Position numbers and translations under genes: made by a program. This document shows positions 38,579 to 46,241 of a DNA stretch of 46,762 bases, piece after piece. Source of the DNA: a virus; the IMG/VR virus record IMGVR_UViG_3300037247_000787, positions 1 through 46,762 of that record; one strand, given 5' to 3'. A model generated the notes under the pieces. That model did not search any database, was not told the DNA's origin, and saw nothing but the letters and a program-made list of their open reading frames with translations. Position 1 is the first letter of the stretch; each line of letters begins with the position of its first letter.

Positions 38579-39077
38579 TAGAGTAGAATCAGCAGACATA
38601 TTGGCTCGTCTTAACGAGGGGCAAACTCCGCAACAAATAGCAGAAGAAACAGAATTCACATTTGCTAAGATTCTGCGTATGAAACGAGAATTTGATAGTG
38701 GGGATGCAGAGGATTCAGCGGCATCAAATTTAGGAACTCATATAGGTTCAAGTGGAGCTAAAGGTGGTACTGTGAAGTATACAGACCTAGTAGAGGCTGC
38801 CGCGCATCACGCAGGAGTTAATACAGATCTCACCAACGAAGTATTCGGATCAACGCAATCGAGCCTTGAGAAATGCTTAGAAGGAACAGCACTAACCGTA
38901 CTTTCCAGGATATCTCAAGTCGCGGCGTTTACTGACCTTATTGAACCTGCGGAACTAGGTATATTGGCTGCCGCCACCGCTAAATTACGTGATGCTTTTA
39001 CCACAAAAGAAGAAAAACCACAGCTACTACAAGCTGAAGTAGGGCTATCGCAATTCGCAGACCTAATGAGAGATTAG
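38550..39077 (+). CDS. terS: terminase small subunit (putative)
   Basis: A 175-residue protein immediately before the large terminase. The N-terminus has a helix-turn-helix-like pattern (ADILARLNEGQTPQQIAEET, EFTFAKILRMKREFD), as expected for recognition of the packaging site. A Gly/Ser linker and a helical C-terminal part (TALTVLSRISQVAAFTDLIE, LGILAAATAKLRDAF) follow, fitting oligomerisation. The identification relies on position and on the HTH-like start; no strong sequence match is claimed. Confidence 0.6.
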   Translation: MSLPTSLLSNRVESADILARLNEGQTPQQIAEETEFTFAKILRMKREFDSGDAEDSAASNLGTHIGSSGAKGGTVKYTDLVEAAAHHAGVNTDLTNEVFGSTQSSLEKCLEGTALTVLSRISQVAAFTDLIEPAELGILAAATAKLRDAFTTKEEKPQLLQAEVGLSQFADLMRD

Positions 39078-39081
39078 TATT

Positions 39082-40668
39082 GTGCTCATAAAAAAAGATG
39101 AACTAATTAAAATGTACCCGTCTGCTGTCCCGTATGTGGATATATTCTACACTCGACCTAAATCAGACAAGAAGCTAATTAAAAAATATCTCCCTTCCAA
39201 ACTGTGGAGGTTGAACAATCTATACACGATCACTGATATTAATGCTAATCGTATCCCATTCAAGATGCGGTATAACCAGCACTATGTCTATTCCAGGTCA
39301 CTAATCCATCCAAGATTGATAATCCTCAAAAGCCGCCAGCAGGGTATTTCCACGTTATGGCTCATAAGCTTTCTGGATGATGTTCTGTTTAACTCAGATC
39401 TAAAAGCCGGGTTGATGGCGCAAGGAACTGACGAAGCGTCTACACTCTTAACTAAAGTGAAATTAGCCTGGGAGGAATTTCCTGAATCACTGAAGAAATT
39501 TCTTAAGGTGAAGAAAACCTTTGATAACCGCTCAGAATTCGCTTTCAGCAATGGCTCCATTATCTATGTCAGAACTTCCTTCAGGTCCGCTACTTTACAG
39601 AGGTTGCACGTCTCAGAATTAGCCAAAATCGCTAATCTATCCCCTAAGCGGGCACAAGAAGTTAAAACAGGATCACTGCAAGCTCTCCACCCTGGAAATA
39701 CCGGAATTGTAGAATCAACAGCCGAGGGAGAGAATGAATTTAAATATATGTGGGAGTCGGCTACTTTATATAAAGGTAAACTAACTCCAAAGGATTTTAT
39801 GCCGGTATTTCTTTCTTGGTTAGATGATCCAAAATGCCGGTTTGAGCAAACTCAAGATATCACACCAACTCACGAGAAGTATTTCGATTCCATAGAAGCT
39901 GAACTAAATGTTACCATCAGCGCGGAGCAAAAGAATTTCTGGATTGCTCAATACAGAGAGCTCGGAGATTACATTTATCAAGAGTATCCGGCAACGCCCG
40001 AAGAAGCGTTCCGCAAGAATCTTGATGGAGCTTACTATGCTAGAGCTTATACTTCGTATGTTATCAAGCAAGGCAGGGAATTAGATAACCTGTACGACCG
40101 TAATTTAGATGTTCATATCGCATTCGATCTAGGAATGCGGGATTCAATGGTTGTTATTTTCTTTCAGGTCCATCATGGGGATGCGGGCCGCGAATACAGA
40201 ATCATTCATGACTTTAAAAATTCCGGGGAGCCTATTAAATACTATACGGACTATATTCACGAAAGGAGGAAAAAGCTGAATTACACTCTAGGATATCTAC
40301 TACTCCCTCACGATTCTAAGGTAACTGAATTAATATCGGGAGAGGATCGGGTATCCGAGTTTAGGAGGCGAGGGTTCGATAAAATCCGGGTTGTTGAGCG
40401 TATTAAACACGACGAAGGTATTGAATTAGTACGTCAAATGATCAAGATTCTGTGGATAGATCGTACCTGTGTCTATTCTATAGCCTGCTTTAAGAATTAT
40501 TCAAAAGAATGGGATAGTGCAACGCAGGTATGGAAAAAAACACCAATACATGACCGCTTCTCTCATGGGGCTGATGCCATACGATACATGTCCATAGGTT
40601 CTGAAGCGTTGTTTGCAACTAACGAGAAGTATAAAACTGGTGTTATAGATGGCATTTCTATGTATTAA
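39082..40668 (+). CDS. terL: terminase large subunit
   Basis: A 528-residue packaging ATPase and nuclease. Walker A-like LIILKSRQQGISTLW (near 80-94), Walker B-like RLHVSELAKI, and the coupling block GIVESTAEGENEFKYM precede the RNase H-fold nuclease with HIAFDLGMRDSMVVIFF (near 344-360), the mid motif YLLLPHDSKV and the C-terminal FSHGADAIRYMS with its metal ligand. It starts at GTG 39082 four bases after the small subunit. It is transcribed opposite to the portal and capsid genes. Confidence 0.9.
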   Translation: MLIKKDELIKMYPSAVPYVDIFYTRPKSDKKLIKKYLPSKLWRLNNLYTITDINANRIPFKMRYNQHYVYSRSLIHPRLIILKSRQQGISTLWLISFLDDVLFNSDLKAGLMAQGTDEASTLLTKVKLAWEEFPESLKKFLKVKKTFDNRSEFAFSNGSIIYVRTSFRSATLQRLHVSELAKIANLSPKRAQEVKTGSLQALHPGNTGIVESTAEGENEFKYMWESATLYKGKLTPKDFMPVFLSWLDDPKCRFEQTQDITPTHEKYFDSIEAELNVTISAEQKNFWIAQYRELGDYIYQEYPATPEEAFRKNLDGAYYARAYTSYVIKQGRELDNLYDRNLDVHIAFDLGMRDSMVVIFFQVHHGDAGREYRIIHDFKNSGEPIKYYTDYIHERRKKLNYTLGYLLLPHDSKVTELISGEDRVSEFRRRGFDKIRVVERIKHDEGIELVRQMIKILWIDRTCVYSIACFKNYSKEWDSATQVWKKTPIHDRFSHGADAIRYMSIGSEALFATNEKYKTGVIDGISMY

Positions 40669-40693
40669 AAATTTTTAGAAAATTTTTAAGGGA

Positions 40694-40910
40694 TTCTAAG
40701 AGATTCTAAGAAATTTTATTGTATTCTAAGAGATTCTAAGAAATTTTATTGTATTCTAAGAGATTCTAAGAAATTTTATTGTATTCTAAGAGATTAGTAG
40801 TAATAAAAATAATAAATGTAACTTTTATGGATTCTAAGAGATTCTAAGAAATTTTATTGTATTCTAAGAGATTAGTAGTAATAAAAATAATAAATGTAAC
40901 TTTTTATGGA
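40694..40910 (+). repeat. AT-rich direct repeat array after the terminase gene
   Basis: A 30-bp unit starting TTCTAAGAGATTCTAAGAAA occurs at 40694-40723, 40724-40753, 40754-40783 and 40832-40861. It alternates with a longer relative that ends in AATAAATGTAAC at 40784-40831 and 40862-40910, so 40754-40831 is itself duplicated. Within units the heptamer TTCTAAG is repeated. No gene is present. Such arrays can be replication origins, packaging sites or assembly-prone spacers. Confidence 0.85.
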
Positions 40911-41237
40911 TTCTCTTATACTCTCTTGACCGGGCGCACCATATATAGTCTCCGATGCCCCTACCCGCCCCGGCGGAGCTAATTGAGAATCATTATCATT
41001 ATCACATAGGTCTCAAATAGGTCTCAGATCTAAACAATAATCATTATCACCCGCCACCACATCATTTCCACCCATCTAAGTAACGCGCGAATAACACACA
41101 AGACGCTACAAAGCAAGGATAAATTATCTCCAAAATTAAATTAGCTCATCTAACACTTTATCCTGTACTAATCCAGCACACCCTGCTACTATCTACTCAT
41201 CGAATTAAAGGGAACTAACATCAATTGGAGGTTTAAA
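40911..41237 (+). other. noncoding stretch with Fur-box-like sites
   Basis: About 330 bases without a gene. A site at 40985-41003 (GAGAATCATTATCATTATC) matches the Fur consensus GATAATGATAATCATTATC at 16 of 19 positions, and a partial copy (AATAATCATTATCAC) lies at 41036-41050. Direct repeats of ATAGGTCTCA follow in between. A GC-rich patch (CCTACCCGCCCCGGCGG) occurs at about 40961-40977. The end carries the ribosome binding site TGGAGG for the gene at 41238. No clear promoter. Confidence 0.5.
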
Positions 41238-41504
41238 ATGGCAACTAACAAGAACAAATTTGTACATATGAAATCTTATCGGATATCAGATATCAGAGCC
41301 ATCTATGAGCGTTTGCAGCCTGACGGGCATTTCTTCGACTATAAGACCCTAAAATTCTTCGGAGATACATCTAAGAATTTCGGAGTGTGCAAGATCAATG
41401 CCGATGGTCTTGTAGAGTTTTATCGGAAAAAGCCAGTGAAGCACGGATTGACCGGCTCTTGGATGTTCTGCCCACGTACAGGAAAAATCAACACGGTACA
41501 TTAG
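41238..41504 (+). CDS. small conserved-type phage protein
   Basis: An 88-residue protein with a strong ribosome binding site (TTGGAGGTTTAAA). The segment DGHFFDYKTLKFFGDTSKNF is like a small phage family with the pattern hFFdxxTxxFFgs, of unknown role, and a C-terminal part (GSWMFCPRTGKINTVH) follows. It stands alone between two noncoding stretches, so it is probably transcribed separately. A 23-residue frame (MEDAGDYPKFYEFYAFIGLW...) from 41509 to 41580 follows without a good ribosome binding site. Confidence 0.65.
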   Translation: MATNKNKFVHMKSYRISDIRAIYERLQPDGHFFDYKTLKFFGDTSKNFGVCKINADGLVEFYRKKPVKHGLTGSWMFCPRTGKINTVH

Positions 41505-42721
41505 AAATATGGAAGATGCCGGAGATTATCCGAAATTCTATGAGTTTTACGCCTTCATCGGTCTATGGATTGTAAACTAGCGTTTGGCTAGGAGACAAAT
41601 GATTGATTGATGAAGGCGGGTTTGCCCATCTAATATCGAATAGTGCCCGAAAATAAATAGCTTGACAACATTAATTAGGCGAGTTTTTACCTATATATTA
41701 CTTAAAGAATTGATAAGTTTCTCCTATTTAAGCTTAAAGTGATTAAAGTCATTAAAATAATCAGAACCTGGATAAGCTCGACCGAAACCTCCAAATACTG
41801 AGCATCGGATTGTAAGGGGGTCTAGGAGCGCTTAAAAAAGTTAAACATGCTAGGGCTAGGGTCCAATGCCTAAAATGGACTGGGAGATGATGAGAGAGGG
41901 CTGGAGAGGATTTTAAACTATGTGAAAAGAGGTGGGTTGAGCTGAAATTCTAAGGCCCGCATACGAATATATTAAATGGTGGGGTTTGTCAAGCTAAATA
42001 GAGTGGGAGTGTGCACTTATTTCAACTAATATGGGGCTAATATGGGGCTAATTTCTACTAACACCTAAATGGGGCCTTATCTAACGTATAAAATTCTTTA
42101 GAGGTTCCATATAATGCCCAATAACCTAACCCTATTTTATTATAATTCAATTTAACATAACGTAGAGGGCATATAAACGGGGAGAACCCAGACAAAAGGG
42201 ATTCCAGGTTCGAGAGCCATTAAGAGATCTTGTGCTAATTCACTAATTTTGGCTACTTTCTGTTAGTAAAGTCCCAGATAATACCCAAAATGGCCAAAAC
42301 AGGGCATTAGTAACATGTTTTATCGAGCTAGATATCAAAAAGTCTATGGATATCTTTTGACTTACCTAATTCCAATAAGCTTGAATAGTTTAAACAGCTA
42401 TATAAATCAATCACTTAAACGATAAAAAAATGTGTGAATCTATATAAATCAATCACTTAACAGTTTAGGGTACATTTCACCCAAAGCTAAATTTATACAT
42501 TAGATAGGAAACTTCTAGCGAATTTCACTCACCTTAACCTAATTAATAGGTAGGATAAACTAAGCTAGGGCACCACCGAACATCAAAAACACACAAGACT
42601 TTAACCAACCTGTCAAGGGGAAATATTATGGCCACCCCTTGAGTTATATTGTTAGACTAGAATCAGCGTCTAAAACAAAATCAATCGAATAACATTTTAA
42701 CCTTCCATAACGCCGAAACTG

Positions 42722-42730
42722 TGGTATAGT
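42722..42730 (+). promoter_or_regulatory. candidate extended -10 promoter
   Basis: TGGTATAGT at 42722-42730 matches the extended -10 form at eight of nine bases. There is no clear -35. It would start transcription near 42737, just before the 9-bp repeats and the genes from 42880 on. Confidence 0.55.
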
Positions 42731-42742
42731 TAATCAACATTA

Positions 42743-42776
42743 GAGAACAGGGAGAACAGGGAGAACAGGGAGAACA
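42743..42776 (+). repeat. 9-bp tandem repeats, ribosome-binding-site-like
   Basis: GAGAACAGG occurs three times in a row and then partly a fourth time, ending just before ATG 42779. That ATG opens an 8-residue peptide, MDWQSGEI, ending at 42805. Repeated GGGAGAA motifs could load several ribosomes or act as a leader element. The peptide may be a leader for the gene at 42880. Confidence 0.6.
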
Positions 42777-42879
42777 TAATGGACTGGCAAAGTGGTGAGA
42801 TTTGAATAACCCGCGCGGCCTTCGGATAAACTCCCAATTTACCTTAGTTTAAGAGTTTTGCCCCGAATAGGAGAAAATA

Positions 42880-43083
42880 ATGCCGATAGATAAGAAGAGT
42901 ATCCCTGCGCGAGAACTGTTCAAAGAGCTTTATGGTGTGGATGGTGATTTTGATTCTTTCAACGTTAAACCACCCACTAAAGAGGAAAAGGAAAAGAGTC
43001 TGGCCGACTTTCGTGCCGGTCTGAAGGAAGTAGAGAAATGGATCGATAAGGGACCATTTAGCGGACGATTTTCTGCCAAGTAA
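42880..43083 (+). CDS. small hypothetical protein
   Basis: A 67-residue charged protein starting MPIDKKSIPARELFKELYGV, with ribosome binding site ATAGGAG. The later part is helical and lysine/glutamate-rich (KEEKEKSLADFRAGLKEVEK). Codon use is somewhat GC-rich compared with the surrounding region. It is the first full gene after the promoter at 42722. Function unknown. Confidence 0.65.
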   Translation: MPIDKKSIPARELFKELYGVDGDFDSFNVKPPTKEEKEKSLADFRAGLKEVEKWIDKGPFSGRFSAK

Positions 43084-43106
43084 ATGGAAATGAAGGAGAA
43101 AATTAA

Positions 43107-43358
43107 ATGGTTATGACACCAAAGGAACTAGCCCAACACAGACGGATGCAAGAAGCGGATGAGGCGTTGGATGATGGGGAGTTGGAGGCCGCCGCCACGA
43201 TTATGAAAAACCTTCGGAATGGAACGCACTATAGCAATGAGGCGAACATTCTGGAAGAGTGGAGAGCGAGATCCAGCACGCCAGAAGCCAGAGCGAAATT
43301 CTCCGCTGAATGGGAACGCCTGGATAAACTGCCCCGTTACATTGGCCCGAATCACTAA
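43107..43358 (+). CDS. small hypothetical protein
   Basis: An 83-residue helical protein (MVMTPKELAQHRRMQEADEA...). Ribosome binding site GAAGGAGAAAA; a second ATG two codons later is also possible. Middle part LDDGELEAAATIMKNLRNG and an Arg-rich helix (EEWRARSSTPEARAKFSAEW). Unknown family. It probably shares one transcript with 42880. Confidence 0.65.
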   Translation: MVMTPKELAQHRRMQEADEALDDGELEAAATIMKNLRNGTHYSNEANILEEWRARSSTPEARAKFSAEWERLDKLPRYIGPNH

Positions 43359-43373
43359 CGATAGGAGAACATC

Positions 43374-43673
43374 ATGGATCGTGAAGAGACTAAACTACCG
43401 CTTGGCTGCGAGAACAATACACCAGGATCTGAGAAGTTCAAACAGCTCATGGGATATTCTGAACACTTGTTATCGTGTAGGGGAAGCGGCGAGAAACACT
43501 ACCCGGAAGACGCCACCGATCCCCAGATAACCACAGCGACGCGGGTTTGTGCGAAATATAACCAATTTATTAATTGGGACAGGGTTTACCACGTTGGTGA
43601 TGATGGTTGTATTGGTCTACTGCTGCGGGCTGGTCCGGCCATTCACATTTACCCTAACGGGGATTTTGATTAA
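43374..43673 (+). CDS. hypothetical protein, paralogue of the next gene
   Basis: A 99-residue protein with good ribosome binding site (GATAGGAGAACATC). The segment HYPEDATDPQITTATRVCAK followed by YNQFINWDRVYHVGDDGCIG matches HFPEDATPAQIVSATRFCSR and YNEYVDWSAVNSFGDDGWIG of the next gene, so the two are tandem paralogues. Conserved Asp, Gly and Tyr-Asn positions suggest a shared fold. Function unknown. Confidence 0.7.
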   Translation: MDREETKLPLGCENNTPGSEKFKQLMGYSEHLLSCRGSGEKHYPEDATDPQITTATRVCAKYNQFINWDRVYHVGDDGCIGLLLRAGPAIHIYPNGDFD

Positions 43674-43684
43674 AGGAGGAACCA

Positions 43685-43990
43685 ATGAATAAATCAAGCG
43701 ATAAATCAAGCGATAAATCAAGCGATAAATCAAACGATAAAAACTCTGTAGCGCTCCTAGCACGTGCAACATATCGCAATCGCGTAGATTCGTGTAAGAG
43801 GAGAAACAAGCCTCACTTTCCAGAAGATGCCACACCGGCTCAAATTGTTTCAGCAACGCGGTTTTGCTCTCGCTACAACGAGTATGTAGACTGGAGCGCC
43901 GTTAACAGCTTTGGTGACGACGGTTGGATAGGAATCCAGACGTGGGGAACGTTCGCGGTCATTTCACCAGACGGAGGTATTAGTTCCTAA
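43685..43990 (+). CDS. hypothetical protein with SSDK repeats, paralogue of the previous gene
   Basis: A 101-residue protein. It starts with four units of a 12-bp repeat (AAA TCA AGC GAT, 43691-43738), giving KSSDKSSDKSSDKSNDK, a flexible charged tail whose length could vary by slippage in steps of four residues without changing frame. The rest is the same domain as at 43374. Ribosome binding site AAAGGAGGA. Role unknown. Confidence 0.7.
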   Translation: MNKSSDKSSDKSSDKSNDKNSVALLARATYRNRVDSCKRRNKPHFPEDATPAQIVSATRFCSRYNEYVDWSAVNSFGDDGWIGIQTWGTFAVISPDGGISS

Positions 43991-44081
43991 AAGTTCGGCC
44001 TTGTGTTAGCTCCAAAGTATTCGGTACCTCAGCAAAGAATAAAAGAAATTAGTTTAAAATCCTTCTCTAAAGCCGAATACG

Positions 44082-44090
44082 TGTTATAAT
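44082..44090 (+). promoter_or_regulatory. extended -10 promoter
   Basis: TGTTATAAT at 44082-44090 is a perfect TGnTATAAT. No good -35 is present, which extended -10 promoters tolerate. The start would be near 44097, so the transcript carries the hammerhead about 170 bases from its 5' end. Confidence 0.65.
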
Positions 44091-44269
44091 GGTTTCAACG
44101 TTAGACAACAAAGGAGAGATCATGGTAAACGGTAGCGACGTTATCCTACCGTAAAACACCAACTGAAATGAGGAAATGTAGAACAGACACCAAGAGACTA
44201 CAATAGCCACACTGGGAGAGAAATCATGCTAAACGGGTAACGCCGTAAAAATATTATCTAGTTTATCAC

Positions 44270-44362
44270 TTATAACCCGCTGATGAGTTCTAACCTTTAG
44301 GTTCGGATGCCGTAGGCATTCAAATAGGACGAAACCGCCAGAAGATGGCGGTCCGGGTATAA
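44270..44362 (+). ncRNA. hammerhead ribozyme, type I, with branched stem II
   Basis: The core is complete: CTGATGA at 44280-44286, GAAA at 44332-44335 and the cleavage triplet GTC at 44351-44353. Stem I is CCCG/CGGG extended by TTATA/TATAA past one bulged A; both ends of the motif are here, so it is type I. Stem III is CCGCCA/TGGCGG with loop GAAGA. Stem II (GTTCT/AGGAC) encloses 34 bases that can form two further hairpins, AACC/GGTT and GGATGCC/GGCATTC. Self-cleavage would leave a 5'-OH RNA starting at 44354, 66 bases before the gene at 44420. Confidence 0.93.
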
Positions 44363-44390
44363 CCTCTTAAACATTTACTTAAGGAGTATC

Positions 44391-44423
44391 ATGAGTTATA
44401 AAATGCGACTATTGAAAGAGTGA
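44391..44423 (+). CDS. 10-residue leader peptide
   Basis: ATG 44391, after a good AAGGAGTATC ribosome binding site, opens MSYKMRLLKE and ends at TGA 44421-44423, which overlaps the GTG start of the next gene. Translation of this peptide probably feeds ribosomes to that gene, which has no good site of its own. Confidence 0.5.
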   Translation: MSYKMRLLKE

Positions 44424-44917
44424 TTAACCCATGGGACTCTAAACTTGAGATTGCCATACAAGAAAAAGATCTAGAGACATTGTTAGATATGGTCGGACGC
44501 CCATATCCTCATAATCTAGAGACTAAAAAAAGCTTCACCCGGTTGACTGGTGTTTATCTACACAGAACTAAAAAGGAATCAATCCGAAGAATACTTAAAT
44601 TCACGGGGAAAACGTCCATTGATGTAGCAATACTAAATGAAAAAAAGCGCCTTGCTTTTGAGGCTGAAAATAAGATAATCAGTGACAAGGTTGACATTGA
44701 AAAAGCGGAAAATGAGTTAGTTTGTGTTGATGGCGATAAAGTGGTGTCAAGTAAAGTATTCATTGACACGGCTATTAAACGTGGATATGTGCATCTAAAA
44801 CAATTCCACGTTTACTATTATTTGCAATGTGCCGCCCACCGAGGAAACAGAGAAGGCTACCGTCTCAGTAAAAAACAAAGGCAGTACGCGAAAATTGTTC
44901 TAACTACACTTAGCTAG
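44420..44917 (+). CDS. hypothetical protein
   Basis: A 165-residue protein from GTG 44420 (MINPWDSKLEIAIQEKDLET...), coupled to the leader peptide by a stop-start overlap. It is mostly helical and basic. A middle element (RRILKFTGKTSIDVAILNEK) and a Tyr-rich part near the end (GYVHLKQFHVYYYLQCAAHR) stand out, and the C-terminus is RLSKKQRQYAKIVLTTLS. No family recognised. It is the first normal gene on the RNA released by the ribozyme upstream. Confidence 0.6.
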   Translation: MINPWDSKLEIAIQEKDLETLLDMVGRPYPHNLETKKSFTRLTGVYLHRTKKESIRRILKFTGKTSIDVAILNEKKRLAFEAENKIISDKVDIEKAENELVCVDGDKVVSSKVFIDTAIKRGYVHLKQFHVYYYLQCAAHRGNREGYRLSKKQRQYAKIVLTTLS

Positions 44918-44974
44918 GGTTACGAAACCGCCAGTATCAAGAAATTAGGAACAACCAGCCATAGGAGAAACATC

Positions 44975-45289
44975 ATGGGTTTCGCACATATTACAAACTT
45001 CCATCCCGCCGGAATTCGTCTGTTTGATGACGATGAGGATTTTATTGTTGAAAAAGAAGGGTTCGAACGTCTCCTGATCATGATCAAAGATCGTGCTAAT
45101 ACGGTTGAAGGGATTGCCGAAACTCTTGATCCTGATGATGTGGATTGGCAGGCTATTCAAGAAGAGCTACCTTTGATTACACAGATGGCGGAGAGATATG
45201 CAAACGAAGGTTACTTTGATGATGCGGGAAGCCATTTGCGGTGGGCGTGTAGGGTGGTGAGCGATGTGGATAATCAAGTCAGCCTGTGA
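44975..45289 (+). CDS. acidic hypothetical protein
   Basis: A 104-residue strongly acidic protein (MGFAHITNFHPAGIRLFDDD...). Ribosome binding site ATAGGAGAAACATC. The composition (DPDDVDW, IQEELPLITQMAERY) and helical pattern resemble DNA-mimic or regulator proteins, but this is not enough to name a function. It lies between the two hammerhead ribozymes. Confidence 0.65.
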   Translation: MGFAHITNFHPAGIRLFDDDEDFIVEKEGFERLLIMIKDRANTVEGIAETLDPDDVDWQAIQEELPLITQMAERYANEGYFDDAGSHLRWACRVVSDVDNQVSL

Positions 45290-45328
45290 AATTCAATATT
45301 ACCGCTCGCACATAAGGAGCCAATATAA

Positions 45329-45580
45329 ATGCAATTCTTTGATGTCTTAGTAACCGCAGTTGCTCTGTAGTTACTGTTAACCATATCCACCGTTAAGCAC
45401 ACAAGAAAAAAGATGTCAGGTAGCTTGACTCGTAGGGGCTCAGATCCAGCCAGTACCCATCATTTTTTACTGATTAGAGAGGAGATATGCACATTGCGAG
45501 CGGAAGTATGTAATTCCCTTGTAGCGGGTGGAGACTCTCGCAACATGAAGGACCAAAAGGCGAATTGTTTGATAACTTGA
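45329..45580 (+). pseudogene. small membrane protein gene interrupted by an amber codon
   Basis: After AAGGAG, ATG 45329 opens MQFFDVLVTAVAL and meets TAG at 45368-45370. The same frame then stays open for 69 more codons (LLLTISTVKHTRKKMSGSLT...) to TGA 45578-45580. Read through, residues 1-20 form a membrane segment followed by basic residues, a normal signal-anchor layout, so the TAG looks like a CAG-to-TAG mutation. Suppression by a host amber suppressor is also possible. It overlaps the next gene. Confidence 0.55.
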
Positions 45581-45951
45581 CGAAAAGCATAGAACTCTTT
45601 GAGGAATACTACTTTAAAAATCCAGCTGCAGGATTTTCCACTAACCATAAGGTGGAGTGCATGGAGATTATAGCAAGAAGGCTAACATCGTTAAATTGGA
45701 AACTAAACAAAGTTCTTGATGATCTTAACCAGCGTAGAAACGAGTACAGCTATGCCTCAAAACTTAATTTCCGTAACTCTTTGATAGAGTTGAAACGCCA
45801 TGCAAAGGCAATTGAGGCAGGTTTAAAGGTTAACGGGTTTAGTAGAAGAGAAAGAAAGTTAACCTTTATAAGATTAAGCAGTGACATCGAAGCCACATAT
45901 AAAGGCGTTAGTTTTGCGCTTAATGAGCTTTCACGATCAAAGAACAACTAA
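45565..45951 (+). CDS. helical hypothetical protein
   Basis: A 128-residue protein from TTG 45565, with AAAGG four bases upstream; an ATG at 45660 would give a shorter form. Long helices (HKVECMEIIARRLTSLNWKL, FRNSLIELKRHAKAIEAGLK) dominate, with many basic residues. No membrane segment. Unknown family. Part of the gene set between the two ribozymes. Confidence 0.6.
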   Translation: MFDNLTKSIELFEEYYFKNPAAGFSTNHKVECMEIIARRLTSLNWKLNKVLDDLNQRRNEYSYASKLNFRNSLIELKRHAKAIEAGLKVNGFSRRERKLTFIRLSSDIEATYKGVSFALNELSRSKNN

Positions 45952-45969
45952 CAATTAAGGAGAAATACC

Positions 45970-46191
45970 ATGGAAATGGATAAAACTAAATATTTAACCA
46001 AGGATCTCATCAAGAGCTTGAAAGGGCACTGGTTCATAACCATTAAGGGCACGGAAACACACCTAAGAATTTCAAGAGCTGAATTGATCTACGTGTTGCG
46101 TTGTCAACCCAAAAAGTCGGTGATGTTCGTAACCCTCGGGAGTACGACCAACCATTTTGTAGAGGTTGATCCGTTCAAGAGAGCCATTTGA
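45970..46191 (+). CDS. small hypothetical protein
   Basis: A 73-residue protein (MEMDKTKYLTKDLIKSLKGH...) with ribosome binding site TTAAGGAGAAATACC. Strand-rich middle (HWFITIKGTETHLRISRAEL) and C-terminal SVMFVTLGSTTNHFVEVDPF. It is the last gene before the second hammerhead ribozyme, whose cleavage site lies about 100 bases downstream. Function unknown. Confidence 0.65.
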   Translation: MEMDKTKYLTKDLIKSLKGHWFITIKGTETHLRISRAELIYVLRCQPKKSVMFVTLGSTTNHFVEVDPFKRAI

Positions 46192-46241
46192 AGGAAAACA
46201 TCAAGAAAGCCGTGCGAGGCCAATCTCTTGTAGCAAGTTTA

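Larger units (their letters stand above)
41581..42879 (+). other. long noncoding region, 1.3 kb
   Basis: No frame here has a plausible start and ribosome binding site for a protein above 30 residues. Contents seen: a direct repeat CTATATAAATCAATCACTTA at 42398-42418 and 42440-42460 (period 42); an inverted repeat AGATATC/GATATCT at 42330-42355; an 8-bp hairpin TCAAGGGG/CCCCTTGA at 42613-42642; tandem CTAATATGGGG near 42034-42055; and the promoter and 9-bp repeats at 42722-42776. AT-rich with repeats, it could hold the replication origin or small RNAs. Confidence 0.6.
43991..44390 (+). other. leader region with promoter, mini-ORFs and ribozyme
   Basis: No gene of normal size. From left: a promoter (44082-44090), ribosome binding site AAGGAGAGATC with a 10-residue peptide MVNGSDVILP (44122-44154), a 4-residue frame MLNG (44226-44240) after GGGAGAGAAATC, then the hammerhead ribozyme (44270-44362), and the ribosome binding site of a 10-residue frame (44391-44423). 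The ATGGTAAACG start recurs at 46324, so the two leaders share an origin. Confidence 0.65.

Noticed and set aside
40694-40910. AT-rich repeats as a CRISPR array
   Set aside because: Units adjoin directly without unique spacers, and no cas gene is nearby. The Cas4-like nuclease at 16366 is a phage recombination-type protein.
41662-41690. Consensus -35 box TTGACA at 41662-41667 as a promoter
   Set aside because: At 16 to 18 bp downstream there is only TTTTTAC-type sequence and no acceptable -10; TATATA lies too far away.
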